A DNA stretch of 8,729 nucleotides, from the NCBI GenBank assembly GCA_029287645.1, contig JARFQS010000057.1, positions 1 to 8,729 of the forward strand, written 5' to 3'. A program made the translations under genes and the position numbers. The stretch is from Thermoanaerobaculia bacterium (GTDB taxonomy: Bacteria; Acidobacteriota; Thermoanaerobaculia; Multivoradales; JAHEKO01). The notes beneath the pieces are model-generated. The model made no database searches. It had not been told where the DNA came from and saw only the letters and a list, made by a program, of their open reading frames with translations. This document shows, piece after piece, positions 1 through 7,808 of the stretch (its first letter is position 1; each line of letters opens with the position of its first letter).

Positions 1-243
1 GACATCGACGCCCTGAAGATCGTTGCCGATGGCGTGAACTTCCTGCGCAGCGAGGAGCGCGCCTTCCTCGTCATCACCCACTACCAACGACTGCTCAACT
101 ACATCGTGCCGGATGTAGTTCACGTATTGCTCGACGGGCGAATCGTTCGCACAGGCGGCAAGGAGCTGGCCATGGAGCTCGAGGACAAGGGCTATGCATG
201 GCTGGAAGAGCCCCTCGGTGCCAGCGAGCCGGTGAGTGCCTAG
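1..243 (+). CDS. sufC: SufC, Fe-S cluster assembly ATPase (C-terminal part, cut by window edge)
   Basis: This is the last 80 codons of SufC, the ABC-type ATPase that binds SufB and SufD and powers conformational change during Fe-S cluster assembly in the cytosol. The fragment opens within the D-loop (DIDALK), which in SufC follows the Walker B segment. It carries the switch-histidine stretch ITHYQRLL, with the histidine codon at 79-81, and then the typical SufC tail ([17 protein letters not shown]...). SufC proteins are usually about 250 residues, so roughly the C-terminal third is present; Walker A, the signature motif and Walker B lie upstream of the window. It ends with TAG, 24 bases before sufD, consistent with one operon. 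The identity rests on the motifs plus the sufD-sufS-sufU context and is strong. Confidence 0.95.
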   Translation, partial: DIDALKIVADGVNFLRSEERAFLVITHYQRLLNYIVPDVVHVLLDGRIVRTGGKELAMELEDKGYAWLEEPLGASEPVSA

Positions 244-267
244 GTTTCCAAGGAGAGATCGAGCAAC

Positions 268-1608
268 ATGACGACCACGATGACAGCAAGCGACACCGAC
301 CGCTTCGTAGACGTTTTCGAGGCGTTCGAGCAGGCTCTGCCTGCATCTCATCCCGAGAGTCTTCGCAACAAGCGGCGGCAGGCGATCGAGAGGTTTTCCG
401 ATCTCGGGTTTCCCACTCTCCGGCAGGAGGAGTGGCGATTCACGAACGTCGGCCCCATCGCCCGTACGCCGTTCAGCCTCGATGTCGCCGTCGATGGAGT
501 GACGGCAGACAGCATCCGACCGTTCTCCTACGAGGGTACGGCCCAGCTGACTCTCGTCAACGGCCGCTTTGTTCCACAACTGTCGGATTTGGACGACCTG
601 CCCGAGGGTATGGTCGTCTGCAGCCTGGCCGAAGCCCTGGAGAAGCACCCGGAGAAGGTCGAGCCTCATCTGGGCCGGCTGGCCAGCTTCGAGAACCACG
701 CCTTCGTGGCTCTCAACACCGCCTTCTATGGTGACGGCGTGCTGATTTGGGTGCCGCGAAACCAGGTGGTCGAGAAGCCGATCAACCTGGTTCTGGTCGG
801 CAGCCCGTCGGCCGAGCCGGTGGCCTTCTTCCCGCGCAACTTGATCGTCGGTGGCGAGAGTAGCCAGGTCACTGTAGTCGAGCAGTACGTGACGGTGGGT
901 GAAGGGGCGTATCTGACGGCACCCGTCACCGAGATCGTGGCCGAAGACAATGCGGTCGTTGACCACTACAAACTGCAACGCGAGTCCACGGACGCCTTCC
1001 ACATGGCCACGTTTCAGCTCCAGCTGGGCCGTGCCAGCAACGTTTCCTCGCACTCCATCTCCTGGGGAGGTGGATTGGTGCGTAACGATGTGAATGCCGT
1101 ACTGGACGGAGAAGGTGGGGAGGCGACACTCAACGGTCTCTACATGGTGGAAGGAACCCAGTTGGTGGACAACCACATGCGCGTCGATCACGTAGCCGCA
1201 CACTGCGACAGCCACGAGCTCTACAAAGGCATTCTCGAGGGCAAGTCCAGGGCCGTCTTCAACGGGCGCATCTACGTCCACCCGGGTGCGCAGAAAACCG
1301 ACGCCAAGCAGACCAACCGCAACCTGCTGATCTCGCCCGACGCGCTCTGCAATTCGAATCCTCAGCTGGAGATCTTCGCGGACGACGTGAAGTGCACTCA
1401 CGGCTCGACGGTCGGTCAGCTCGACGAGACGGCGATCTTCTATCTGCGATCCCGCGGCATCGGCGCAGATGCGGCGCGCAGCTTGCTGACGTACGCCTTC
1501 GCGGCCGACATCGTAGAACGCATCAAGGTTGCAGCGGTACGGCAGGACCTGGAGGAGTTCCTCTTTCGGCGCCTGCCGAAGGGCGACATCGTCCGACAGG
1601 CGGTGTAA
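268..1608 (+). CDS. sufD: SufD, Fe-S cluster assembly scaffold subunit
   Basis: The 446-residue protein is the SufD subunit of the SufB-SufC-SufD scaffold, which assembles Fe-S clusters from SufS-derived sulfur. The N-terminal helical part contains the family-like stretch FPTLRQEEWRFTNV (about residues 49-62). A long beta-helix follows, ending in the signature region GKSRAVFNGRIYVHPGAQKT, then QTNRNLLISPDA and DDVKCTHGSTVGQLDE. Cys376 and His378 of the last motif match the conserved Cys/His pair of SufD; the C-terminal helices follow (YLRSRGI...AFAADIVERI). The ATG at 268 has AAGGAG at 250-255 with a 12-base spacer. A second in-frame ATG at 280 is possible but would lie 24 bases from that site. 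The length is normal for the family. SufB shares this fold, but the size, N-terminus and position after sufC favour SufD. Confidence 0.95.
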   Translation: MTTTMTASDTDRFVDVFEAFEQALPASHPESLRNKRRQAIERFSDLGFPTLRQEEWRFTNVGPIARTPFSLDVAVDGVTADSIRPFSYEGTAQLTLVNGRFVPQLSDLDDLPEGMVVCSLAEALEKHPEKVEPHLGRLASFENHAFVALNTAFYGDGVLIWVPRNQVVEKPINLVLVGSPSAEPVAFFPRNLIVGGESSQVTVVEQYVTVGEGAYLTAPVTEIVAEDNAVVDHYKLQRESTDAFHMATFQLQLGRASNVSSHSISWGGGLVRNDVNAVLDGEGGEATLNGLYMVEGTQLVDNHMRVDHVAAHCDSHELYKGILEGKSRAVFNGRIYVHPGAQKTDAKQTNRNLLISPDALCNSNPQLEIFADDVKCTHGSTVGQLDETAIFYLRSRGIGADAARSLLTYAFAADIVERIKVAAVRQDLEEFLFRRLPKGDIVRQAV

Positions 1609-1622
1609 GCTCCGGTGCGCTT

Positions 1623-2894
1623 ATGCCTGAGCTCGACGAAGTGAAGCAAGCCGACTCAGCTTCGGCGGCGGAGCATCCGTTCGAGGTCGAGAGGATTCGT
1701 CAGGACTTTCCTGCCCTGACCCTGAGTGTCCACGGCCAGCCACTCGTCTACCTGGACAATGCGGCGAGCACTCAGAAGCCGGTCTCGGTTCTGGATGCGG
1801 TGGATCGGTGCTATCGGGAGTACTACTCCAACGTCCATCGGGGCGTCCATCATCTGTCACAGAAGGCGACCGACGCCTACGAGGAGGCGCGGCGCAAGGT
1901 GCAGGGTTTTGTCGGCGCGTCCCGAGCGGAGGAGATCGTCTTCGTGCGTGGAGCCACCGAGGGCATCAATCTGGTGGCCTCCACCTTCGGCCGCAGTCGG
2001 GTGAAGGCGGGCGACGAGGTGCTCATCACCGAGATGGAGCACCATTCGAACATCGTTCCCTGGCAGATGCTCTGTGAGCAGACGGGTGCGACACTCCGTG
2101 TTGCGCCCATCGACGACCGGGGGGAAGTGATCCTCGAAGAGTACGAGAAGCTCCTCAACGATCGCACCCGGATCGCGGCGATCGTCCACATCTCCAACGC
2201 TCTGGGAACGATCAATCCTGTGTCGCGGATGGTCGAGATGGCTCACAGCCGCGACGTGCCGGTGTTGGTGGATGGAGCGCAGGCGGCGCCCCACGCGTTG
2301 GTGGATGTCGAGGCTCTGGGCTGTGATTTCTTCGTCTGCTCCGGTCACAAGATGTTCGGACCGACGGGTATCGGCGCTCTCTACGGTCGCTGGGACCTCC
2401 TTTCGACCATGCCGCCCTATCAGGGTGGTGGAGAGATGATCAGGTCGGTCACCTTCACCAAGACCGAGTACGCGGAGCCTCCGGCACGCTTCGAGGCCGG
2501 TACGCCGAACATCGCCGGTGCGATCGGCATGGGCGCCGCGGTGGACTATCTTCAGGGGATTGGCTTGGAGACGATCGGTCGGTACGAGCTCGGGCTGCTG
2601 GAGTACGCCACGAGTGCGCTCTCCGCCATTCCGGGAGTGCGGCTCATCGGCACCGCGGCCCACCGCGCCAGTGTCGTCTCGTTCACCATCGACGGTGCCC
2701 ATCCCCATGATGTCGGCACCATCCTCGATCGCGAGGGAATCGCCGTGCGCGCCGGCCATCACTGCGCCCAGCCAGTCATGGACCACTTCGGAGTCCCAGC
2801 CACGGTGCGCGCCTCCCTGGCCTTCTACAACCAACGTCAGGAGATCGATCGACTGGTGAGCGGGGTGGAGAAAGTGAAGGAGATCTTCAACTGA
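1623..2894 (+). CDS. sufS: SufS, group II cysteine desulfurase
   Basis: This 423-residue PLP enzyme converts L-cysteine to alanine and holds the released sulfur as a persulfide for Fe-S assembly. Visible landmarks are the N-terminal YLDNAASTQKP, the PLP-stacking EMEHHSN region, the VDGAQAAPH aspartate motif, the Schiff-base lysine in SGHKMFGPTGIGALYG (Lys243), and the catalytic cysteine in RAGHHCAQPVM (Cys381). The full length and RAGHHCAQ loop are typical of SufS rather than IscS/NifS. The only in-frame ATG that fits the family N-terminus is at 1623. It lies 14 bases after sufD and has no clear Shine-Dalgarno sequence, so coupling to sufD translation is likely (inference). Its stop codon overlaps the sufU start by one base. 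An open frame continues upstream into sufD, but that part is an artefact of the other frame. Confidence 0.97.
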   Translation: MPELDEVKQADSASAAEHPFEVERIRQDFPALTLSVHGQPLVYLDNAASTQKPVSVLDAVDRCYREYYSNVHRGVHHLSQKATDAYEEARRKVQGFVGASRAEEIVFVRGATEGINLVASTFGRSRVKAGDEVLITEMEHHSNIVPWQMLCEQTGATLRVAPIDDRGEVILEEYEKLLNDRTRIAAIVHISNALGTINPVSRMVEMAHSRDVPVLVDGAQAAPHALVDVEALGCDFFVCSGHKMFGPTGIGALYGRWDLLSTMPPYQGGGEMIRSVTFTKTEYAEPPARFEAGTPNIAGAIGMGAAVDYLQGIGLETIGRYELGLLEYATSALSAIPGVRLIGTAAHRASVVSFTIDGAHPHDVGTILDREGIAVRAGHHCAQPVMDHFGVPATVRASLAFYNQRQEIDRLVSGVEKVKEIFN

Positions 2895-3349
2895 TGTCGG
2901 AGCTCATGGACCTCTACCAGGAGGTCATCCTCGATCACAACAAACACCCCCGGAACTTCGGCCAGATCGAGCACGCGGACCATTGCGCTCACGGCGACAA
3001 TCCACTGTGCGGTGATCAGCTCACGCTCTACCTCAAGATGGACGGGAACCGGGTCGCGGAAGTCCGGTTCGAAGGCCAGGGTTGTGCCATCTCCACCGCC
3101 TCTGCATCGATCTTGACCGAGGTGGTCCAAGGTAAGACCCTGGAGCAAGTGGAGTCCCTGTTCGAGTCGTTCCATGAGCTGCTGACCGGGGATCCGAGCG
3201 TCGTGGCGGAAGTCGGGCCGGAGCTCGGCAAGCTGGCCGTCTTCGCGGGGGTGCGGGAGTTTCCGGTCAGGGTCAAGTGCGCCACCCTGGCCTGGCATAC
3301 CCTGAAGGCTGCGATCGCAGACGAGGACGCGGCAGCCACGACCGAGTAG
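2894..3349 (+). CDS. sufU: SufU, zinc-dependent sulfur acceptor for SufS
   Basis: The 151-residue protein belongs to the IscU/NifU N-terminal fold, SufU branch. In well-studied SufU proteins a zinc-bound site receives the persulfide sulfur from SufS and passes it to the SufBCD scaffold. The ligand set is complete: Cys39 and Asp41 (NPLCGD), Cys64 (GQGCAIS) and Cys129 (VKCATLAWHTL). The roughly 65-residue gap between the second and third cysteine includes the insertion that separates SufU from IscU, and the IscU LPPVK motif is not seen. The start ATG overlaps the sufS TGA (TGATG), with AAGGAG at 2877-2882 inside sufS, so the pair is translationally coupled. Cys31 is an additional cysteine outside the usual ligand set. 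No sufE-like gene is present, so SufU is the likely SufS partner here. Confidence 0.94.
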   Translation: MSELMDLYQEVILDHNKHPRNFGQIEHADHCAHGDNPLCGDQLTLYLKMDGNRVAEVRFEGQGCAISTASASILTEVVQGKTLEQVESLFESFHELLTGDPSVVAEVGPELGKLAVFAGVREFPVRVKCATLAWHTLKAAIADEDAAATTE

Positions 3350-3358
3350 AAGGAGTGC

Positions 3359-3377
3359 CTGCGGGCTTGTGCCGCAG
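3359..3377 (+). other. GC-rich hairpin between sufU and pepF
   Basis: CTGCGG at 3359-3364 and CCGCAG at 3372-3377 are perfect reverse complements around a seven-base loop (GCTTGTG). No T-run follows, so this does not look like a classic intrinsic terminator. The loop contains a GTG (3369) in frame with pepF. Possible roles are partial attenuation, an RNA-processing or stability element, or chance in GC-rich DNA; the sequence alone does not decide. Confidence 0.35.
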
Positions 3378-3383
3378 TGGGCA

Positions 3384-3388
3384 GAGGA
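3384..3388 (+). promoter_or_regulatory. Ribosome binding site deciding the pepF start
   Basis: GAGGA lies four to five bases before the ATG at 3393, a good spacing. The upstream alternative, GTG at 3369, has AAGGAG (3350-3355) but 13 bases away and sits in the loop of the 3359-3377 hairpin. This favours ATG 3393. Confidence 0.55.
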
Positions 3389-3392
3389 ACCG

Positions 3393-5195
3393 ATGACAGT
3401 GAGCGACAGTCTGGAAATCGCCAACCTCGAGCCGGCAGCCTGGGACCTGACCGAGCTGCTGCCGGAGCCGACCGAGGAGGTCATCGTCGAGCGTCTGGCC
3501 TCGATCGAGGTCTTGGTGCAGTCCTTCGAGAACAGGCGAGAGGACCTGTCTGCTGGAATGGGACAGGAGAAGCTTCTCGAAGTCCTTCAGCAGTACGAGT
3601 CTCTGGTCGAGAAGGTGGAGGTACTGGCAGCCTACGGGTACCTCTGGTTCGCTTCCGATACCCAGGACCAGGCCGCCCTGGACTTCAAGAATCGGATCGA
3701 GCAGGTACTCACGGATATCCAGAACAGAGTACTCTTCTTCTCCTTGTGGTGGAAGCAGCTGGACGATGAAGATGCCGACGCCCTTCTACCTCCGGCCTCC
3801 CAGCACCCCGATCACCGTCACTTCCTTCAGAATCTGCGCCGCCTGCGCCCCTTCACGCTCGAAGAAGGCTCGGAGCAGCTGATCAATCTGAAGGATGCGG
3901 ACGGCATGGATGCCGTGCTGACGCTGTACTCCATGCTCACCAACCGGCTGGAGTTCCGTCTCGAGGTGGATGGGGAAGAGAGGGTACTGACCCGAGATCA
4001 GCTCGTCGCGAACGTCTACTCACCGGACCCGGATGTGCGTGAAGCCGCCTATCGGGAGCTGTTCCGGGGCTTCGAAACCGAAGCGACCCTGCTGGGCCAG
4101 ATCTACGTGCATCGACTGCGTGATTGGTACAGCGAGAACGTCCAGTTGCGGGGCTTCGCCTCCCCGATCGCGGTTCGCAATACCGGCAACGACATTCCCG
4201 ACGAGGCAGTGGAGACCCTGCTCGAGGTAGTGCGCGAGAAGAGTCCCGTCTACCAGCGTTATTTCCGCCTCAAGGCGAACTGGTTGGGTATGGAGCGCCT
4301 TCGTCGTTACGACCTCTACGCTCCCCTCGCTGGTTCCCAGAAGGAGATTCCCTACTCGGATGGGGTGAGCCTGGTCCTCGACACTTTCGACTCGTTCCAC
4401 CCGGAGCTCGCCGCCAAGGCCGAACAGGTCTTCGCCGAAGGGCACATCGACAGTGCGATCCGCAAAGGCAAGAAGGGGGGCGCCTTCTGCTACACGGTAC
4501 TGCCGAGCCAGACGCCCTGGCTGCTGGCCAACTACACCGGGCGCGTCCGTGATGTCGCTACCCTGGCCCATGAGCTCGGCCATGCGATCCACAGCATGAT
4601 GGCCGCCGAGCACTCGGTTCTGGCGCAACACCCGGTGCTGCCGCTGGCGGAGACGGCGTCGGTCTTCTCCGAGATGCTACTCACGGATCGCCTGCTGGCG
4701 GAGGAACAGGATCCTCTCGTACGTCGAGAGCTGCTGGCCTCGGCCGTCGACGACATCTACGCGACGGTGCTGCGACAAGCCTTCTTCGTTCGCTTCGAGA
4801 TCGCGGCCCATGACGCGGTGCGGGCTGGGAAGTCGGTCGCCGACCTGAACGCCCTGTATCAGGCCGAGCTCGAAGAACAGTTCGGCGACAGCGTGGAGAT
4901 CGGACCCGAGTTCCAGCACGAGTGGATCAGCATTCCGCACATCTACCAGACACCTTTCTACTGCTATGCCTACAGCTTCGGCCAGCTGTTGGTGCTGGCG
5001 CTGTATCGGCGCTACAAGGAGCAGGGACAGGCCTTCATACCCGGCTACCTCGAGCTGCTGGCAGCCGGCGGATCCCAGCGCCCACAGGAGATCCTGGCGA
5101 AGGTGGGCGTCGACATCACCGACCCGGATTTTTGGCGCGGTGGATTCGCGGTGGTCGAAGACCTGATCGACCAGATGGAGACGGCTACTCGCTAG
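3393..5195 (+). CDS. pepF: M3-family oligoendopeptidase (PepF type)
   Basis: A 600-residue zinc metalloendopeptidase of family M3, closest in layout to oligoendopeptidase F, which cleaves short peptides in the cytosol. The N-terminal half is helical (about residues 1-200). The catalytic part contains GKKGGAFCYT (GGAFC at 362-366), the zinc motif HELGH (His393, Glu394, His397), and the downstream zinc-ligand glutamate in LAETASVFSE (Glu420). It ends with the C-terminal substrate-side motif HIYQTPFYCYAYSFG (516-530), whose tyrosines and histidine match the M3 active-site wall. No signal peptide or membrane segment is seen. ATG 3393 is chosen for its ribosome binding site; GTG 3369 would add eight residues. 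It lies 43 bases after sufU on the same strand, probably co-transcribed, although no link to Fe-S assembly is known to me. Its last 11 bases overlap the opposing M14 gene. Confidence 0.9.
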   Translation: MTVSDSLEIANLEPAAWDLTELLPEPTEEVIVERLASIEVLVQSFENRREDLSAGMGQEKLLEVLQQYESLVEKVEVLAAYGYLWFASDTQDQAALDFKNRIEQVLTDIQNRVLFFSLWWKQLDDEDADALLPPASQHPDHRHFLQNLRRLRPFTLEEGSEQLINLKDADGMDAVLTLYSMLTNRLEFRLEVDGEERVLTRDQLVANVYSPDPDVREAAYRELFRGFETEATLLGQIYVHRLRDWYSENVQLRGFASPIAVRNTGNDIPDEAVETLLEVVREKSPVYQRYFRLKANWLGMERLRRYDLYAPLAGSQKEIPYSDGVSLVLDTFDSFHPELAAKAEQVFAEGHIDSAIRKGKKGGAFCYTVLPSQTPWLLANYTGRVRDVATLAHELGHAIHSMMAAEHSVLAQHPVLPLAETASVFSEMLLTDRLLAEEQDPLVRRELLASAVDDIYATVLRQAFFVRFEIAAHDAVRAGKSVADLNALYQAELEEQFGDSVEIGPEFQHEWISIPHIYQTPFYCYAYSFGQLLVLALYRRYKEQGQAFIPGYLELLAAGGSQRPQEILAKVGVDITDPDFWRGGFAVVEDLIDQMETATR

Positions 5196-7776
5196 TCACC
5201 CTCTCCAGTCCTGGCAGATACAGGGAGTTGAAGAGCAGTTTGAAGGTGCGCACGGTCTGCGCCCGGTGTTGGGGCCGAAACCCGATCAGCACCACCCGAC
5301 CTTCGCCGACGCGATACTCGACCACCGCGGCGCGCCGCTCGAGCAGCTCGGCTCCCTTGATATAGCCGCTCACCGGGATATCTGCTTCGTCATCCGGGTA
5401 TCGGGCGATCACCTGACGACCGAACCGGGGGTCCGGGACCCTGGTCTGAAAGGCTGCCGAGCCCGCGATGTAGGCGACCTCCTCGGGTCGCATGCCGAAG
5501 CCCACCGGGTGCTCGACATCCACCAGCATCTTGACCATGGTGCCCGGAGCCGAGAACTGCTCCTCGCCGGCCTCGGCAACGATGTTGCTCACCGGTAGGC
5601 CGAACAGCTGGATGAAATAGGTGGCCGAGGAGTCCATGGCCACCACCGTGCCGCCGGCTTCGACCCACTTCTTGATCTCTTCCTCACCCTCGGGCGCGAT
5701 GCCGCCCGAGTACTCCGGAGGCAGGGGGGACCAATGCTCCTTGGCCCAGGGGGAATCGGGTTCCCCCTTCGTGATGACCGAGGAACCCACGTCGGGAAAC
5801 AGGAGCACGTCTACGGCACCCCTGAAGGAACCCTCCTTGATGTCCTGGTTGTTCAGATTGATGAAGGGGAAGTCGTACTGTTCCAGGACCCAGCGGGTCC
5901 AACCTTCATCCATGCTCGCCACCCATGGCTTGAAGAGGCCGACGCGCGAAGAGCGGACGCGAAGGCGATCGCCATCGGGTTCGGAGCCGAGCCCGCGGAT
6001 CGGCAGGTGAAGCTCGTTCGCCAGGGCTGTCGCCTCGTCGTCGGAGAGCGCGCCCGATGGCAGCCAGATGTCTCCAACCCTACCTCCATCGGGGGCCGTC
6101 AAGAGCCAGTAGATCTCCTTGCCATCTCGCAGGAGGCGATTCAGCGCTTTGAAAGCCGAGTCCGCGCTGTGGGGGATGAGATACCCGCCAGGACCCTCGG
6201 AAAGTGTCACATCCGGCCATGCCGGGACCTCGACCTGGCGCAGCGTCGACGGAAGGGAGACGTCCGTCTCCACGACATCCACGCCCATGGCTATGGGTAG
6301 CGACCATGAAGTCGTGTCGTAGGGAGGAAAGATCGGCCCGCCCGGGTAGGGAATGACCTCCGGATAGCGCTGCGGCCGAAGCATGGTGAGCAGGAAGGCG
6401 CGATAGGGCTGCGCCGCCGGGATGACATGGGTTCCCGCCGGGTAGAGCGTCATCCCGAGCTGCAGCGGTCCATCCGAGGTGTAGACCCTGACACCGTGCT
6501 CGAGAAGAAGCTCCACGAGTCGGCCCGTCGCCACCGGGTCGTGCTGGTCGGGAGAGACGAGCCAGCCAGAGGGGGAATCAGTCTTTCCCGCCGCGGCCGC
6601 TTCGTCGGCCATCGAGTAGAAGTTGCGCAGGAACTCACGTCTGTTCTCCGAGACGGTCTCAATCAGCGCCCAGGTCGCGATGAGCTCGTAATCGACGATG
6701 TCTCTCAAAGTCCAGTCACCGCCGGGCCACGGAGAGGGAAAGTTCGCCCTTCGCGTGTACTCGGGCAACCCCTTGCTACCCCCCCTGAGCTCCCCGGAGT
6801 CGATCTGGATCGGTGTGGCGATCCGGGCACTGGCCACCTCGGTCAACAGGCCGGTGACGTTCTTCCACCAGGCGGTATTTCGGGTGCCGCCCGGCCAGTA
6901 GCTGTCGAAGATCATGTTGTGGCCGACCCCGGTGCGACCCGATTCCTCGAGACGGAAGCTCATGTTGGTGCCGATCAGATCGGCCTGCCGGAAGATCAGG
7001 GAGTGGATCTCCGGCGCCAGTGGATCGGTCTGTGGCGGCACGAACATGCGGGGCCCGGTGGAGCCCATCTGATGCTCGTCCAGGAAGACCTGCGGGAACC
7101 ACCGGTGGTAGAGGACCTGGTTGACGACCTTGGACTCCTTCTGCGTCAGCATGTAGAAGTCGCGATTGTTGTCGTGGCCGACGTAGTGGTGGTAGAGCCA
7201 GGGCATCCGGCCACCCTCGAACTCGGTTCCGAGGTACTCGTTGTACCAATCGACCACCATCACCTGGCCATCCGGATTGATCGAAGGCATCAACAGGACG
7301 ATCATCTCGTCCATCCAGGCCAGCTTCTCGGGATCGACCGTGGTGGCGAAGTCGTGAACGAGCTCCATGGCCATCTGGGTAGAGCCCACTTCCGTCGAGT
7401 GAATGGTGCAAGTGACGAGTGCAATGGCCTTGCCTTCGTCGATGAGGAGTGCCGCCTCCTCTTCGGCCAACTGGTCGGCGTTGGCGAGTCGGCGCGCTAT
7501 CTCCCGATAGCGGTCCAGGTTCGACTGGTTCTCCTCGGAGGTGAGAACCACCGCCACCATCTCGTTGCCCAGTGTCGACTCGCCCAGATCGTCGATGGAG
7601 ACCCTGCCCGAAGCGGCGGCAACCTCACGAAGATACGTCAGGACCTGGGAGTAGGTGGCGAGCTTGCGATCGGTTCCCACGGAGAAGCCCAGAAACTCCT
7701 CGGGTGTGGGTGGGGCGGCCAGTACCGCCGTGGACAGCAGTAGACCGACACTCAGGGCAAGGAGCTTGTCGCGCAT
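5185..7776 (-). CDS. Secreted M14-family zinc carboxypeptidase-like protein with C-terminal amidotransferase-like domain
   Basis: An 863-residue exported protein. Residues 1-20 form a signal peptide (MRDK, hydrophobic core, cleavage likely after VLA20). The M14 peptidase domain spans about 35-340, with the zinc motif HSTE (His126, Glu129), INPDG (166-170), HDNNRDF (201-207), the third zinc ligand candidate in DEHQ (His235) and a likely catalytic glutamate in LLTEVAS (Glu313). A middle region follows (about 340-600; contains FPSPWPGGDW). Residues 610-855 resemble the class I glutamine amidotransferase/ThuA-like fold seen in large M14 proteins, ending with VVLIGFRPQHRAQT. At the expected nucleophile position I see MDSSAT (714-719) and no cysteine, so this domain is probably non-catalytic. 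Expected role: periplasmic or extracellular removal of C-terminal residues; the substrate is unknown. Start 7776 is set by a strong ribosome binding site. It converges on pepF with 11 bases of overlap. Confidence 0.88.
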   Translation of the reverse strand: MRDKLLALSVGLLLSTAVLAAPPTPEEFLGFSVGTDRKLATYSQVLTYLREVAAASGRVSIDDLGESTLGNEMVAVVLTSEENQSNLDRYREIARRLANADQLAEEEAALLIDEGKAIALVTCTIHSTEVGSTQMAMELVHDFATTVDPEKLAWMDEMIVLLMPSINPDGQVMVVDWYNEYLGTEFEGGRMPWLYHHYVGHDNNRDFYMLTQKESKVVNQVLYHRWFPQVFLDEHQMGSTGPRMFVPPQTDPLAPEIHSLIFRQADLIGTNMSFRLEESGRTGVGHNMIFDSYWPGGTRNTAWWKNVTGLLTEVASARIATPIQIDSGELRGGSKGLPEYTRRANFPSPWPGGDWTLRDIVDYELIATWALIETVSENRREFLRNFYSMADEAAAAGKTDSPSGWLVSPDQHDPVATGRLVELLLEHGVRVYTSDGPLQLGMTLYPAGTHVIPAAQPYRAFLLTMLRPQRYPEVIPYPGGPIFPPYDTTSWSLPIAMGVDVVETDVSLPSTLRQVEVPAWPDVTLSEGPGGYLIPHSADSAFKALNRLLRDGKEIYWLLTAPDGGRVGDIWLPSGALSDDEATALANELHLPIRGLGSEPDGDRLRVRSSRVGLFKPWVASMDEGWTRWVLEQYDFPFINLNNQDIKEGSFRGAVDVLLFPDVGSSVITKGEPDSPWAKEHWSPLPPEYSGGIAPEGEEEIKKWVEAGGTVVAMDSSATYFIQLFGLPVSNIVAEAGEEQFSAPGTMVKMLVDVEHPVGFGMRPEEVAYIAGSAAFQTRVPDPRFGRQVIARYPDDEADIPVSGYIKGAELLERRAAVVEYRVGEGRVVLIGFRPQHRAQTVRTFKLLFNSLYLPGLERVTSE

Positions 7777-7781
7777 TGAGT

Positions 7782-7787
7782 CCCTCC
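7782..7787 (-). promoter_or_regulatory. Ribosome binding site of the M14 gene
   Basis: Read on the minus strand this is GGAGGG, five bases before the ATG at 7776-7774. It fixes the start at that ATG rather than at the in-frame GTG at 7806, and the resulting protein begins directly with a well-formed signal peptide. Confidence 0.75.
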
Positions 7788-7808
7788 AGAATTGACGATG
7801 CTGCACCC

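Noticed and set aside
198..734. 178-codon + strand open frame overlapping sufC and sufD
   Set aside because: Its Arg-rich composition and full overlap with clear SufC and SufD coding frames mark it as a shadow.
1392..1622. N-terminal extension of sufS into sufD
   Set aside because: The extra 77 codons overlap the most conserved part of sufD in another frame and do not match SufS; ATG 1623 fits the family N-terminus.
1857..2834. 325-codon open frame antisense to sufS
   Set aside because: It lies wholly within a gene with all SufS catalytic motifs, has no recognisable motif of its own, and its Arg/His/Asp-rich make-up is typical of a GC-rich antisense shadow.
4020..4631. 203-codon open frame antisense to pepF
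   Set aside because: It overlaps the M3 catalytic region including HELGH and has no motif of its own.
6427..7743. 438-codon open frame antisense to the M14 gene
   Set aside because: It is long but a mirror of the M14 coding frame with low-complexity Val/Gly/Arg/His-rich translation and no family motifs. The minus-strand frame has a signal peptide, ribosome binding site and zinc motifs.
7777..7806. Upstream GTG start for the M14 protein
   Set aside because: It would add ten polar residues before the signal peptide and run through the GGAGGG ribosome binding site.
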